Positions 54,700-63,633 of a stretch of 64,000 nucleotides of DNA are shown piece by piece. The notes beneath the pieces were generated by a model that worked only from the letters and a program-made list of their open reading frames with translations, had not been told where the DNA came from and made no database searches. Origin of the DNA: Sclerurus mexicanus (lineage: Eukaryota; Chordata; Aves; Passeriformes; Furnariidae); the NCBI GenBank assembly GCA_013396755.1, contig VWZF01013053.1:926092-990091 (forward strand), read 5' to 3'. Position numbers and translations under genes: made by a program. How positions within the stretch are numbered: the stretch's first letter is position 1; each line of letters opens with the position of its first letter.

Positions 54700-55140
54700 C
54701 GGAGATTTGTTTAGTCAGGGTCAGGCAAGAGAAACTGAAGGCTGTGGAATTTCCATGGAAATAGCGAATTAATACTCTTTACTCATATAACACTTTATGC
54801 TTTTCAGACATTATATATAAATTTGCACTCACAAAAACATGTGAACAGACTGTTTATGATTACAAAAATTCTAAAGTTTGGTATGCTTTTTAAATAACTG
54901 GTTCAAGATTGATTTAATTAGGTTTCTTGCATGTATACATTATTGCACATGATCATAAATTGCCATTTTTCACTGGAAGCTTTGCCTAGCGAACTGCTAA
55001 CGAATAGCTGTCCAATAATTGGCTCTCTTCTCAGACACTATATGTGTTATTTCACAGAGAAGCTCTGCTTGGATAAGACAAGATTATTAGGTGCTCCTCA
55101 CTGCAATACCACACTGAATTACAGGTGCTAATTTAAAATC
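54700..55140. promoter_or_regulatory. Candidate conserved element with a 14-bp palindrome
   Basis: It contains the perfect palindrome ATTTCCATGGAAAT (54,749-54,762), then GCGAATTAATAC and later CTAGCGAACTGCTAACGAATAGC and CCAATAATTGGC. This is the nearest enhancer-like block to CCDC39, about 1.5 kb upstream. No alignment was possible. Confidence 0.3.
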
Positions 55141-55640
55141 TCCGCAAGGCAAGTTGCATTTATTTTTCACATACAGGGAGTAAAAGGAGGTTCCCATTTT
55201 GGGTACAAAAGGAAGGGGGCCCTAATATATTGCATAGTGATGTGCCATTGTCTCTGCCATCTTTCCAGTACCTTTTAGTGTCTTTGGAATTCCACCTTTT
55301 CGCTCAGCTCACTGCACTCCGCAATGCCTGGCTCTTGGCATGGACCCTCCAGCAGGTCAAAAAGCACAGTCCTTACAGGCCACTCCTTCACCCAACACCT
55401 TCCAAACAGCTGAGGCTCTGCCTTGTTATCACACCAACCCAGCACCACTGCACTGATCCCCTTGGTCACCATCCCCATTTCTGAAACAGTACTGTGAGCT
55501 GCTGGTCCTAAGAATTCATTTTGAAAAGACACAGATTAATTCCTCTAATATCTTTTCAAATGCTTCAGCCAGACAATAGTCACCAACAGAGGGTTTCTCC
55601 ATCGAGATTATGCTGCTTCTTTTTAGGGATTTTTTTACAA

Positions 55641-55901
55641 GAGCATGTAGTGACAGGACAAGGGGAATGGATTCAAACTGCAAGAGAGTAGGTTTAAATT
55701 AGATATAAGGAAGATGTTCTTCCCTGGGAGGGTGAGGAGACACTGGCACAGGTTGCCCAGAGAAGCTGTGGCTGCCCCATCCCTGGGAGTGTTCACAGCC
55801 AGACTGGATGAGGCTGGTGGAAGTTGTCCCTGCCCATAGCAGGGGGGGTTAAACTGGATGATCTTTAAGGTCCCTTCCAACCCAAGCCATTCTATGATTC
55901 C
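55641..55901 (+). mobile_element. CR1 LINE 3' end (plus strand)
   Basis: The sequence GTAGTGACAGGACAAGGGGAATGG, then TTAGATATAAGGAAGATGTTCTTCC, GGCACAGGTTGCCCAGAGAAGCTGTGGCTGCC, and the end GGTCCCTTCCAACCCAAGCCATTCTATGATTC is the standard avian CR1 tail. It lies about 730 bases upstream of the CCDC39 start codon and just outside the 51-bp tandem repeat. Confidence 0.97.
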
Positions 55902-56129
55902 TGGCAAGACCAGCGTGCCTGTGTCCATCTGTGAATGGTGGAGCCCAGTGACATGGGATTATTTGCAGGACAGCAGTACAGATGGGTACAAAAGGTAACA
56001 TCCAAGTTCACAGGGACATAGCATTAGTGTTTATGGTCACCTGCCCACAACCTGGCTCAGGAACCTGCCTATTGTGGAGATAGTTCATAAACAGGACATA
56101 TACAGGGTACACTCCCAGACTCCTGCTGT

Positions 56130-56335
56130 TCAGTGCCACCAGCAGCAGGTGAGCTGTCCCACTGTGTGACCCCAGATCTATTTGGTGCCCCCATCACAGG
56201 TGAGCTGCCCCACTGTGTGACCCCTGATCTATTTGGTGCCCCCACCACAGGTGAGCTGTCCCACTGTGTGACCCCAGATCTATTTGGTGTCCCCATCACA
56301 GGTGAGCTGCCCCGCTGTGTGCCCCAGACCCAACA
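56130..56335 (+). repeat. 51-bp tandem repeat, about four copies, each with a consensus splice donor
   Basis: The word CAGGTGAGC recurs with the same spacing of 51 bases (GT of each at 56,149, 56,200, 56,251 and 56,302). The units share the text CTGTCCCACTGTGTGACCCC and ATCTATTTGGTG with few changes, and the last unit decays. Because 51 is a multiple of three, both strands stay open and read as a 17-residue repeat, which makes long apparent ORFs here. I regard these as repeat artefacts rather than proteins. The array lies about 300 bp upstream of the CCDC39 start. Confidence 0.93.
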
Positions 56336-56483
56336 CACCTGTGGCTCTGGCAGGCCCTGTGAGGGCGGCAGCAGACCCGGGCGCTGCCGATGGCTCTGGG
56401 GGTGACACCGTGACACCCCGCTCCGCAGCGCGGACACTGACCCGGCCCGGGCCCAGACCCTGCCAGGCCCGGCCCATTACCTC

Positions 56484-56583
56484 CCGCTGTCCCCGCTGTC
56501 CCCGTTGCCACACGCTGTCCCCGCTGTCCCCGTTGCCACACGCTGTCCCCGCTGTCCCCGCTGTCCCCGTTGTCCCCGTTGCC
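56484..56583 (+). repeat. 9-bp C-rich minisatellite with three RFX half-site words
   Basis: Repeats of a 9-base unit like CGCTGTCCC run through this stretch, interrupted three times by GTTGCCA (GTTGCC at 56,504, 56,532 and 56,578). At 56,547-56,577 four CCCC blocks occur exactly every nine bases, giving a GGGG-N5 x4 pattern on the minus strand. The array ends about 50 bases before the CCDC39 ATG, so it probably lies in the core promoter or 5' UTR. GTTGCC is the half-site of the RFX X-box; no full palindromic X-box is present. Confidence 0.9.
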
Positions 56584-56633
56584 AAGCGCCCGGCGCCGCC
56601 CCAGCCCGGGCCCTGCGCGGAGCCGGCGCGGCC

Positions 56634-56744
56634 ATGGCGAGCGCGGAGGGCCCGTGGGCCGCCTCGGTGCTGGCCGAGCTGGGCTGGGACAGCGGGCACG
56701 CCGTGCCCGTGGCCAACGCCGAGAACAAGGCGCTGGAGGAGGAG
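56634..56744 (+). CDS. CCDC39: CCDC39 exon 1, start codon and residues 1-37
   Basis: The ATG sits in a strong Kozak setting (gcggccATGg). The reading frame gives a short alanine-rich lead, then LAELGWDSGHAVPVANAENK, which matches human LAELHWEDGFAIPVANEENK closely. The bird protein has about seven more residues before this block than human. By alignment the exon must end after three GAG codons (ALEEE against human LLEDQ), because exon 2 starts in phase 0 at the next human residue. The next bases are GCGAGA, so the donor is GC rather than GT. No in-phase GT donor fits the protein alignment. The lead also lies inside the GC-rich promoter region. Confidence 0.9.
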
Positions 56745-59700
56745 GCGAGAGCGGGCCCGGGGTGGAGGGATGCGGGGATGGAGGGGATCCCCCGGGCTGT
56801 CCGTGCCCTCAGCAAAGCGCCGGGTTTCTCGTGCAATCTCCCCCTTCGCTGCCTTGGGGGAAGGTGGTGCGCACTTGTTACTTTTGATCCTTATTTTTGA
56901 TTAGCAATCGCGCCGACTGCCGTCCTTAAGTAGCTGCAGGTAATCAGCACCCAACTGCAAATAGTTACGTGGCGATTGTACCTCCCCGACAGCTGCGGAG
57001 GATGCAGAAGGAGAAAGCCGACCTGAGGAACGAGTTGGCCAACTTCGAGGAGCGCATAGAGGCGATGGCATCCCATCTGAAAAACGTGAGGCAAGACTTG
57101 GGCTTCTCCCAGGTAAATCACCGTCTCAGGCAGGTCTGTTTTATCAGACAGACTTGTAGCCTGAGAATCTCTTTGTGGCTGGTATCGGCTCCAGCACTGC
57201 TGGAGACTTGTTGGGCCTTTATTCCAGGATTTCCACAAGAAACCAAAGTTAAACTCTGTTTCTCGGTGAATTTATTTGATCGTCATTAAAAAGACCACCC
57301 TAGTTCAAATGATTGCACCTAGACAGCGGCCAAGGAAGATGCATTTTTGAATACTTCATGAATGTGGACTTTTTATTAAGAAAATATCGGTCAAGGAGGA
57401 AAACATCAGTGTATGGGAAAAACAAATTTATAATCTTTATAATGGCCAAGAGTTAGCTGTGAAATGCTCGTGAAGAATTAATTCACAGGCATGAAAAATT
57501 AAATGACAGTGGTTAAGGTCTAAGTCTTCACTTACATTCTGAGTTAATTGGCCAGAATGGGTCGTTTAGATTTCTAAAGAGTCTGAAGTTGAAGCTTTAC
57601 CCCTTTCAGGTAAAATATCCTAGGTGAAAAACTTGTAAGAAAAGAAACTTCCCTGCAGTGGACTAACTTTTTAATATTTTTTTCTTGTGCCAGATTCAAG
57701 TTTGAATATGAATTAAAAGAAAGATTAGACAATACAGAGGTGCTGCTGTAGGCCAGCCTAATGGAGATCTGTCTCAGCTCAAAACAATAACTTTTTTTTT
57801 CTTGCATTTCCTGATTCTGATATAAAGTCACTGGTGAGCAAGGGACTAAGATTTTGATGTTGAAAGGTTAAGATTTTTGAACCTTGGGTGAAGAATCTTT
57901 TGAGTTTTTAGAGCTGTAAATGATTGAACTGTGGATACTTGATACAATGTGTATATGTATATATATCTATATCTATATAAAAATATAAGAATACATGTAT
58001 TTGAGATCCTAAAATCCAAACAATAAAGGTTTTCTGAAAATTCCTACATTTACATGATGAAATTACACCATCTCTGACTTGGGATTTGATTATAAGTAGA
58101 AAAAAGTTTGTTTGTTGATATATGCCTTTTGTTTATTTTAAAATACTGAACTTTATTATTCTGCAGTCTCTTCACAGTGCTAGGGAGAATGAAATTGAAA
58201 GTGAACACCACTTTAAAGCCCTTGCTGAGAGAGAATGTGGACGTCTCAAAAGAGACCTTAAACGACTGCAAGATGAGTTGGTTTCCTTGGGAGAGAAGAA
58301 AAACCGTCAAGAGGTAAGGTTTTAAATTTTTGGAAGAGAATACCTGTATTACAAAATTTTATGGCTTGTCCTCGCTAGTACTTACAGAAACAATGGTATA
58401 AGTAAAAAATAGCTAATTTTAATTAAAACTTATGAACTGTAGTAGATGATCTGGATGTGGAGGCAAATAGAGCAACACTGAAAATCCCCTTGCATAGACT
58501 AGTCAAGACTTAGCAAATATTAATTATATATTGAAAGACTTCTGTTCCTAGTGCCATATACACATCCATATCACTGTCTTGCTAATTGTCACAGGTATTT
58601 TCTTTATGGTTTAAAAATTAAATTCTTGGTGGTAAATCTTCTCCACATAAAATAAACTCAGGCCATGATTTCAAGATCAAAATTTTCTTTCACATTAAAA
58701 AGTAATCTAATGATGTCCAATTATAGGTGGTTTTCTGGGTTTGGAACTGTCTCTTTTCCTTTCTATTAATTATTTAGATTATTCTTTTTATTTGATCTCT
58801 TTCTTCTGATTAAGGCTGTTTGTAATCTCCAGCCTCTCAGAATGGGTTGCAGGATGAAGATATTCTCACTATTTAGCTGGATGCGGGTTCTTCCATTTTT
58901 GTGTCAGGAAGTCTCTTCTCAGTCATGTGGGGCCATTTGAAGATTGACACGCAGGATAAGGTTCTAAGAGCTTGGTCGTAGCATGTGAGGGAGGAACTTT
59001 ACCTTTTGATGCCTCAGATCAATTTATTATATGGAATAAATATCTTGCATATAGATATAACTTGCAAGAGGTTGACTTTTCTGTTTAAAATTATTTGCAT
59101 TTTAAATTTGTGGCAACTTACTGTCTTGTTTCTTCTTTAAGACCGGGACATCCAGTAGCATTCCTCAGTATAACACACAATTAATAAAAAAGAAAACTAG
59201 CAAGTCTGGGGACAAGATGTGTGTAAATTGTTACAGTAGCTTGAACTGGTTGCTTCAATTACTTTTCAGTGAATATTAGACATTTGATATTGACCCTTTA
59301 ATTTTCTCTTATTTTATTAGAATACTATAAATAAAACAATTAAGAAGCTGGAAAACTTAAAACAACAGATGAACTGTGATGAGGAACTTCTGGAGAGCTG
59401 GATAAAGGAATTAAATCGTACAGATAATGATGCTCTCGCAATCCAGAAGTATGCACAACAAGATGAAGGGAAACTAGGAGTAAGTAGAAATTGCAGCAAT
59501 TTTCAGAAACTAAATGGAGAACCATTTTAGCATTTGAAGACCTTGTTATGTTATTGAGTCAGGTAAGATGGAGACAAGATTTTGTACAACAGTGCTTTTG
59601 AACTCATTTCCATTTAGCAAAACAGTGCAATTCCATATGAGGTTCATTTTAAAGATCAGAGAGGACAGGCTTTCCAGCAATGAAAGACATAATTGAAGAC

Positions 59701-62700
59701 ATTAATTTGTATGTTCATCTGGGTAAAATTTAAATTTAAATTTTTCTGAGAGGGTGCACAAAGAGAAAATAAAGTCTGGAAAACAGTGCCACTGGATTAA
59801 GAGGAGTTTGTTCAAAAATCCACACCAAGTGTGGAGGAATAGTGTAGGTTTTCCCTTTAGAACCAAATTCGTTAATATGGCTGAGAACAAAGTACAGGTG
59901 CTTCAGTGAAGTTACCTGGAATAATGAAAGATGTAAACATATACATCTGTATAAACAGAGACTCCAGTCTCAAGTTCAGACTTTCTAAGGGGTAGTTCTC
60001 AAGGAAAATATTAATATTATTAATATATAAGTAACCCTGGTTATTATTCTTTTTAGCCTTTAAATGCAGTGAGGAGAAATTTGTTTTTTAGTGATTCAGT
60101 GCTTAACCCAAAAACTTTAGTTTACACAGTCTCACTGCTATAATTTAATTAGCAGTCACACAGCATAGTAGGAAGAGTGAAGTGAAGCAGGACACCACAC
60201 ATGTGTTTACACACAATAGAAGGTTACTTTGGCCTTGCTGCAGTCTGGTCCCAAGGGCTGACGAGATTATGGCCTCTTGAATGGCTGAAAATTTGGGAGG
60301 CCAGACTGTCACATTTTTGTTCTCTAAAGCACAATAAAATTGATGCCTCAGTATTTCAACCACTAATTGTAGCAGGGCTTTAAGAATTTATAAGATGTGA
60401 TCTGTTTGTTTTCAAATACATGATATTTTCATGTTCTTTCATTTTAGACATTAACCCTTCAAGTAGAAAAGTTGACCACACAAGCAAATCAGAAGCGCAG
60501 AGCTCTTGATAATGAGCTTACAGAAACCTTAACAGCTCAGGTGTGTGCTGAAGGTTCTTGAAGATGCCTTGTTATAGGTGACATTTTTAACATCACAGAT
60601 CATGGGGGTGCTTGTTTTTACACAGATGGAGCTTGACAGGGCAGCTGAAGATTTTCGCAGAGTTCATCAGGAAAGGCAGGAAGTCATCAGGCAGTGGGAG
60701 AATGCAATACAACAGATGCAAAAGAGAGATCAACAGATTGACCATTGTGCTTTGGTAAAACCGCTGTACCTGATCAATATCAGCTTTTCTTCTGGTTGGT
60801 TGGTTGGGTTTTTTTAAACATCAGAACTACAGCACAATTTTCCCAGTAGTTAATCTTTTAGTTAACCTTTCAAAAGACACAATTTTCACTGGATAGCTAT
60901 AAATGTGCCAGGTAAAGAAAGCATTACTACTGTTGGTAATTTTCCTCTTGAATTTCGTCTGTTTCAAGTCTATCTTAAGATTTGTTTAGCTTTTTTCCCC
61001 CCCTATTCAATCAAAAACTATGAGTTTATAGTGTCTTTTTTTTTTTTTAAATAATTAGAACATTTTGGAACTTCCCAATCTAAAGCAATTGTCATATTTG
61101 GTGTTTTGAAGTATCTGTGGAATAAAATAAAGAATGGTAACTGGGCTTCCTCCTGCAAGTAATAGTCATAACAGCAACTGGTCTTCTGGTTATACCTTTC
61201 ATTAATCTAAAACATATTAACTAATGCAAGCAAATATAAAATATTCTTTTTATCCTGATAGCTAATTGCAGAGGTAAAACAGGAGATTAGAAAGAAAGAA
61301 ATTGTGCTGAAAGAGAAGGCTTCCTTTTTGGTAAATGAAACTCTTAATAATATGGAATATGAAAAGAAAATCTCTTCTGCTGAACGGAAAGCAAACAGCC
61401 TCCAAACTGAGTACCAAGCTCAGGAAGCCTGCAGGATTCATCTGCAGGATGAGGTAAGGAAGACCAACAGCTCAGAGAAACAGACTGACATTGTAACTGT
61501 GAGCAGGTGGCGGAAATACAGGAATAGCATTTCCTTTTCTCTGGTTTTATACTAGACTCCTAGAAATTCAACAAAATGTTGCTCTTCTCAGCCTACTCCT
61601 GACTGTTGGGATCTGAACTCTCAAGCCTTTCATTGAGGGTCGTGAAAAGATTACCTTGTATTCTCTGTTGTGTTGTTGTAACATGGATGAATTTTCTCTT
61701 AAATGGTCCAACACTATTGGATGCCTCAGGAGGTGTGTCCTGCCTTTAGCATACAGAGACTGCAGTATTGTATAAAGATGAGAGAAATCTCTTCCAGATT
61801 CCAAACAATTCCTGTCCTGAGTTCTCACAAGTGTGTGTTGATGGGCCTTGTAGTCAGGTTAAAATTCCTGGGGAAAACACTACCTTCTTTCACATGGCTT
61901 TCTAATCAAGAGGCAGTAGGACAGGGCTGTGCTGTGAACAAGCCATCCTTGATGCTGTCCATGCTTACTCTGCACTTAAAGCTGGGAACGAGCTGCACTG
62001 CTTAGTTACCTAAATGCCTCCAGAAGTATTTTGAAGAGGTAATTCAAGTGTCATGGCTCTGCTGAAAAGTGAAACATTTGTATTACCTGAGTAAGTTTTC
62101 TCTTCACTGGTAATACTGGGCTACTCAGCAAGCTTGGTGATTTTTAAAAACCCTGCGTTGGCTGTTGCCTTAACTTTGGACAGCTTTTCTGTAGCAGGTG
62201 GTTCCTAGACTGATCTCCTCATTAAACTATAGGTAGCTCAAACAAGGTGTAGCTATTAGATTACCCTGTAATTCATGCTTACTTGAGGGTCTGTAGAATT
62301 GGTATGTTTTCATTTCAAGCTGTGAGAGTCTTGCTTGAAGTTTTTCACAATTAATACTCCATAATGGGATAATAGAACAGTCTCCCATTATTAGAGCATC
62401 TGTGCCATGCGTGTGAGAAACAAGGAAAGAAACAGTTCAGCCAACAACTTGTGACCTCTAGGAAACCTGCTATACATGCCCTTGATCAGGTTTCCTCATC
62501 TGCCAAAGTGAAGACAATTACACTTATGGTGTTAAGTGATACTGTGAAGATGAATAAGCTACTGATTGTAAAGTATTCCTGCGTGTTCAAAGAGTGTATG
62601 CTGTCATGTAGTTTTTACCAAATTGAATATGTATTTTTGTCACAGTGGTCCCTTATCTTAATAATAATTTTATGTACCCAACCAAGTTTGACATAGAAAT

Positions 62701-63633
62701 GTTTATTAGGTATATAAGGGTATCCATGTTTCACAAAGAGCCTTATCAGAGTCAGCTGTGCACTCTAAAACCATGGCTCCACTTATACAAAGGCTGTTGG
62801 ACAACAGTTGCAGCCCACAGCATCTTCATGATTCATTCTGTAGTCTTAATTATTAAGTATTTTCTTCCAGGATTCGGACTATGTAAATTAGCCTATTTTT
62901 AAATTAGCCTAGTTTTGCCAATTTACAGTGCCTTGTCATTTGGAAAGCACTGCTAAAAAGTAATGAAATATTTTCCAATAAATAGGTCCCTTACAATTTT
63001 AAATATCCTAACATGTACCAAAGTAAATAAGAGCTCAATTGCTCTATTTTGTAATTTATTAGCTGGAAGTTTTGAAATCCACTGTGAGCAGAACTGCTTC
63101 TGATCTAGAGTCTTTGAGAATACAAGTAACCAATTTGAAGAAAGAAATTGAAAAGAAACAAGCCAGGTAAGAAACAGACCTTTAAAAATATCATTTGTTA
63201 GGATGAATAATACAATCAAATCTTTGAGATAGCAAAGAACCTTAGATAATGTTGATGATTAAAGCCTCCAGCTTTCTGGTTACTTTGTGTCCTCCATCGT
63301 TTCTGGCACTAAGCAGTTTAGGAAATATTCAAAGTAATCCTTGTTTTTAAAGGGTGTGAAAAAATCAGGGCCTTGGTTATCATAGGCTGAAGTTTAGCCC
63401 ACTTCGTAAGGCAACTGCTCAGTCAGGTTTGCTGCTTGCTTTTGGCAGTGTTGAATAGGCAACTGGAATTTAACTTTTTAAATCATGTCATTTTGTTTAG
63501 ATTAAGCTTTCTTACTGAGGAAAATGTAAATCTTTCCAATAAATTGAAGCTTGTGACTGAGGAGACACTCAGTTCAGAAGAGAAAGCTTTGAGGATGGAA
63601 GAAATACTGAAAGAAGAGGAAAAAGCTCTTGAG
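56634..63633 (+). CDS. CCDC39: CCDC39, ciliary 96-nm ruler coiled-coil protein, 5' part (exons 1-9, runs off the window)
   Basis: CCDC39 forms a long coiled coil with CCDC40 along the axonemal doublets of motile cilia and flagella. It sets the 96-nm repeat on which inner dynein arms and the nexin-dynein regulatory complex are placed (established; Chlamydomonas FAP59/FAP172). The joined exons here encode 396 residues, about 40% of the roughly 940-residue protein. Nearly all of it is charged heptad-type helix with no membrane segment or signal peptide. Each exon aligns end to end with the human protein as I remember it, for example the words QWEN, QMQKRD, LDNELTET and QKYAQQD. Introns 1-7 and 9 are phase 0 and intron 8 is phase 2. 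All introns are GT-AG except intron 1, which appears to be GC-AG. Introns are short to moderate (85 to about 1,600 bp). No other gene is visible within 56 kb upstream. The span given includes introns and ends at the last exon seen; the C-terminal exons lie beyond 64,000. Confidence 0.96.
56745..56992 (+). other. CCDC39: CCDC39 intron 1, 248 bp, apparent GC-AG intron
   Basis: The 5' end reads GAG|GCGAGA and the 3' end reads cctccccgacag|CTG. Apart from C at intron position 2 and A at position 6, the donor fits the U1 consensus (AG before the cut, then G-A-G at positions 3-5). GC-AG introns are a known minor class spliced by the major spliceosome and usually have strong flanking matches, as here. 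A single sequencing error or a T-to-C polymorphism of an ordinary GTGAGA donor would look the same. The first part of the intron is still GC-rich. Confidence 0.75.
56993..57112 (+). CDS. CCDC39: CCDC39 exon 2, residues 38-77
   Basis: The exon is 120 bp, 40 codons, phase 0 at both ends, between acceptor ...cccgacag and donor CAG|GTAAAT. It encodes a helical stretch starting LRRMQKEKADLRNEL and containing MASHLKNVRQDL, against human MTSHFKNVKQEL. The human segment implied by the same boundaries is also 40 residues. The following intron 2 is 1,054 bp and holds an AT-rich dinucleotide tract near 57,950 but nothing else I can name. Confidence 0.96.
57949..57987 (+). repeat. TA/TATC microsatellite in CCDC39 intron 2
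   Basis: GTATATGTATATATATCTATATCTATATAA-type sequence, a short AT-rich simple repeat. Confidence 0.8.
58167..58313 (+). CDS. CCDC39: CCDC39 exon 3, residues 78-126
   Basis: The exon is 147 bp, 49 codons, between acceptor ttctgcag and a strong donor GAG|GTAAGG. The encoded stretch has ESEHHFKALAERECGRLK near its start, matching human ESEEHFKAIAQRELGRVK, and then a lysine and glutamate-rich helix. It lies wholly in the N-terminal coiled coil. Intron 3 (1,007 bp) shows no further feature. Confidence 0.96.
59321..59479 (+). CDS. CCDC39: CCDC39 exon 4, residues 127-179
   Basis: The exon is 159 bp, 53 codons, between acceptor attttattag and donor GGA|GTAAGT. The conserved core is DALAIQKYAQQDEGKL, against human DALTLQKYAQQDDNKI. 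The human segment with the same ends is also 53 residues. The upstream half is less conserved and starts with NTINKTIKKLENLKQQMN. Intron 4 is 968 bp, AT-rich, with nothing recognised. Confidence 0.96.
60448..60540 (+). CDS. CCDC39: CCDC39 exon 5, residues 180-210
   Basis: The exon is 93 bp, 31 codons, between acceptor ttcattttag and donor CAG|GTGTGT. It contains NQKRRALDNELTETL, nearly identical to human NQKRKILDNELTETI. It is too short to stand out as an open frame and was found by joining its neighbours. The following intron 5 is only 85 bp (60,541-60,625), close to the lower limit for efficient splicing in vertebrates. Confidence 0.96.
60626..60754 (+). CDS. CCDC39: CCDC39 exon 6, residues 211-253
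   Basis: The exon is 129 bp, 43 codons, between acceptor tttttacacag and donor TTG|GTAAAA. It is among the best conserved parts seen here. About 30 of 43 residues equal the human sequence as I recall it, including ELD.AA.DFR, QWEN and QMQKRD. The first codon is methionine where human has leucine, an exon-internal Met and not a start. Intron 6 is 507 bp and contains a T-rich run near 61,037. Confidence 0.96.
61262..61453 (+). CDS. CCDC39: CCDC39 exon 7, residues 254-317
   Basis: The exon is 192 bp, 64 codons, between acceptor tatcctgatag and donor GAG|GTAAGG. The encoded helix has EKASFLVNETLNNMEYEKKI, aligning with human EKIKFLESEIGNNTEFEKRI, and ends HLQDE against human QLKDE. The length is identical to the human segment. 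Intron 7 is 1,609 bp, the longest complete intron in the window, and holds no recognised element. Confidence 0.96.
63063..63166 (+). CDS. CCDC39: CCDC39 exon 8, residues 318-351 plus two bases of codon 352
   Basis: The exon is 104 bp between acceptor gtaatttattag and donor CAG|GTAAGA. It begins LEVLKSTVSRTASDLESLR, matching human LDSLKATVNRTSSDLEALR. It ends with two bases (AG) that join the first A of exon 9 to make an arginine codon, so intron 8 (334 bp) is phase 2, unlike the others seen here. Confidence 0.95.
63501..63633 (+). CDS. CCDC39: CCDC39 exon 9, residues 352-396
   Basis: The exon is 133 bp, one base completing codon 352 and then 44 codons, between acceptor ttttgtttag and donor GAG|GTAAAA. 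The stretch SSEEKALRMEEILKEEEKAL aligns with human SVEEKATNLEDMLKEEEKDV. The remaining 367 bp to the window edge is intron 9, with no acceptor followed by a recognisable next exon. Confidence 0.94.

Larger units (their letters stand above)
56330..56800 (+). promoter_or_regulatory. CCDC39 GC-rich promoter and 5' UTR region (CpG island-like)
   Basis: This block is strongly GC-rich with many CpGs, in contrast to AT-rich DNA on both sides, and it surrounds the CCDC39 start codon. I see no TATA box at a sensible distance, consistent with a CpG-type promoter with dispersed start sites. It contains the 9-bp minisatellite and three GTTGCC words described separately. CCDC39 is a known type of FOXJ1/RFX target in multiciliated cells, so RFX-type input is expected. 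The transcription start itself cannot be placed from sequence alone. Confidence 0.75.

Noticed and set aside
56069..56437. Minus-strand frame with a 17-residue repeat
   Set aside because: It only reflects the 51-bp tandem array, whose period is a multiple of three.
56284..56904. 206-codon frame overlapping CCDC39 exon 1
   Set aside because: GC-rich, stop-poor promoter DNA in another frame; the real exon frame matches human CCDC39.
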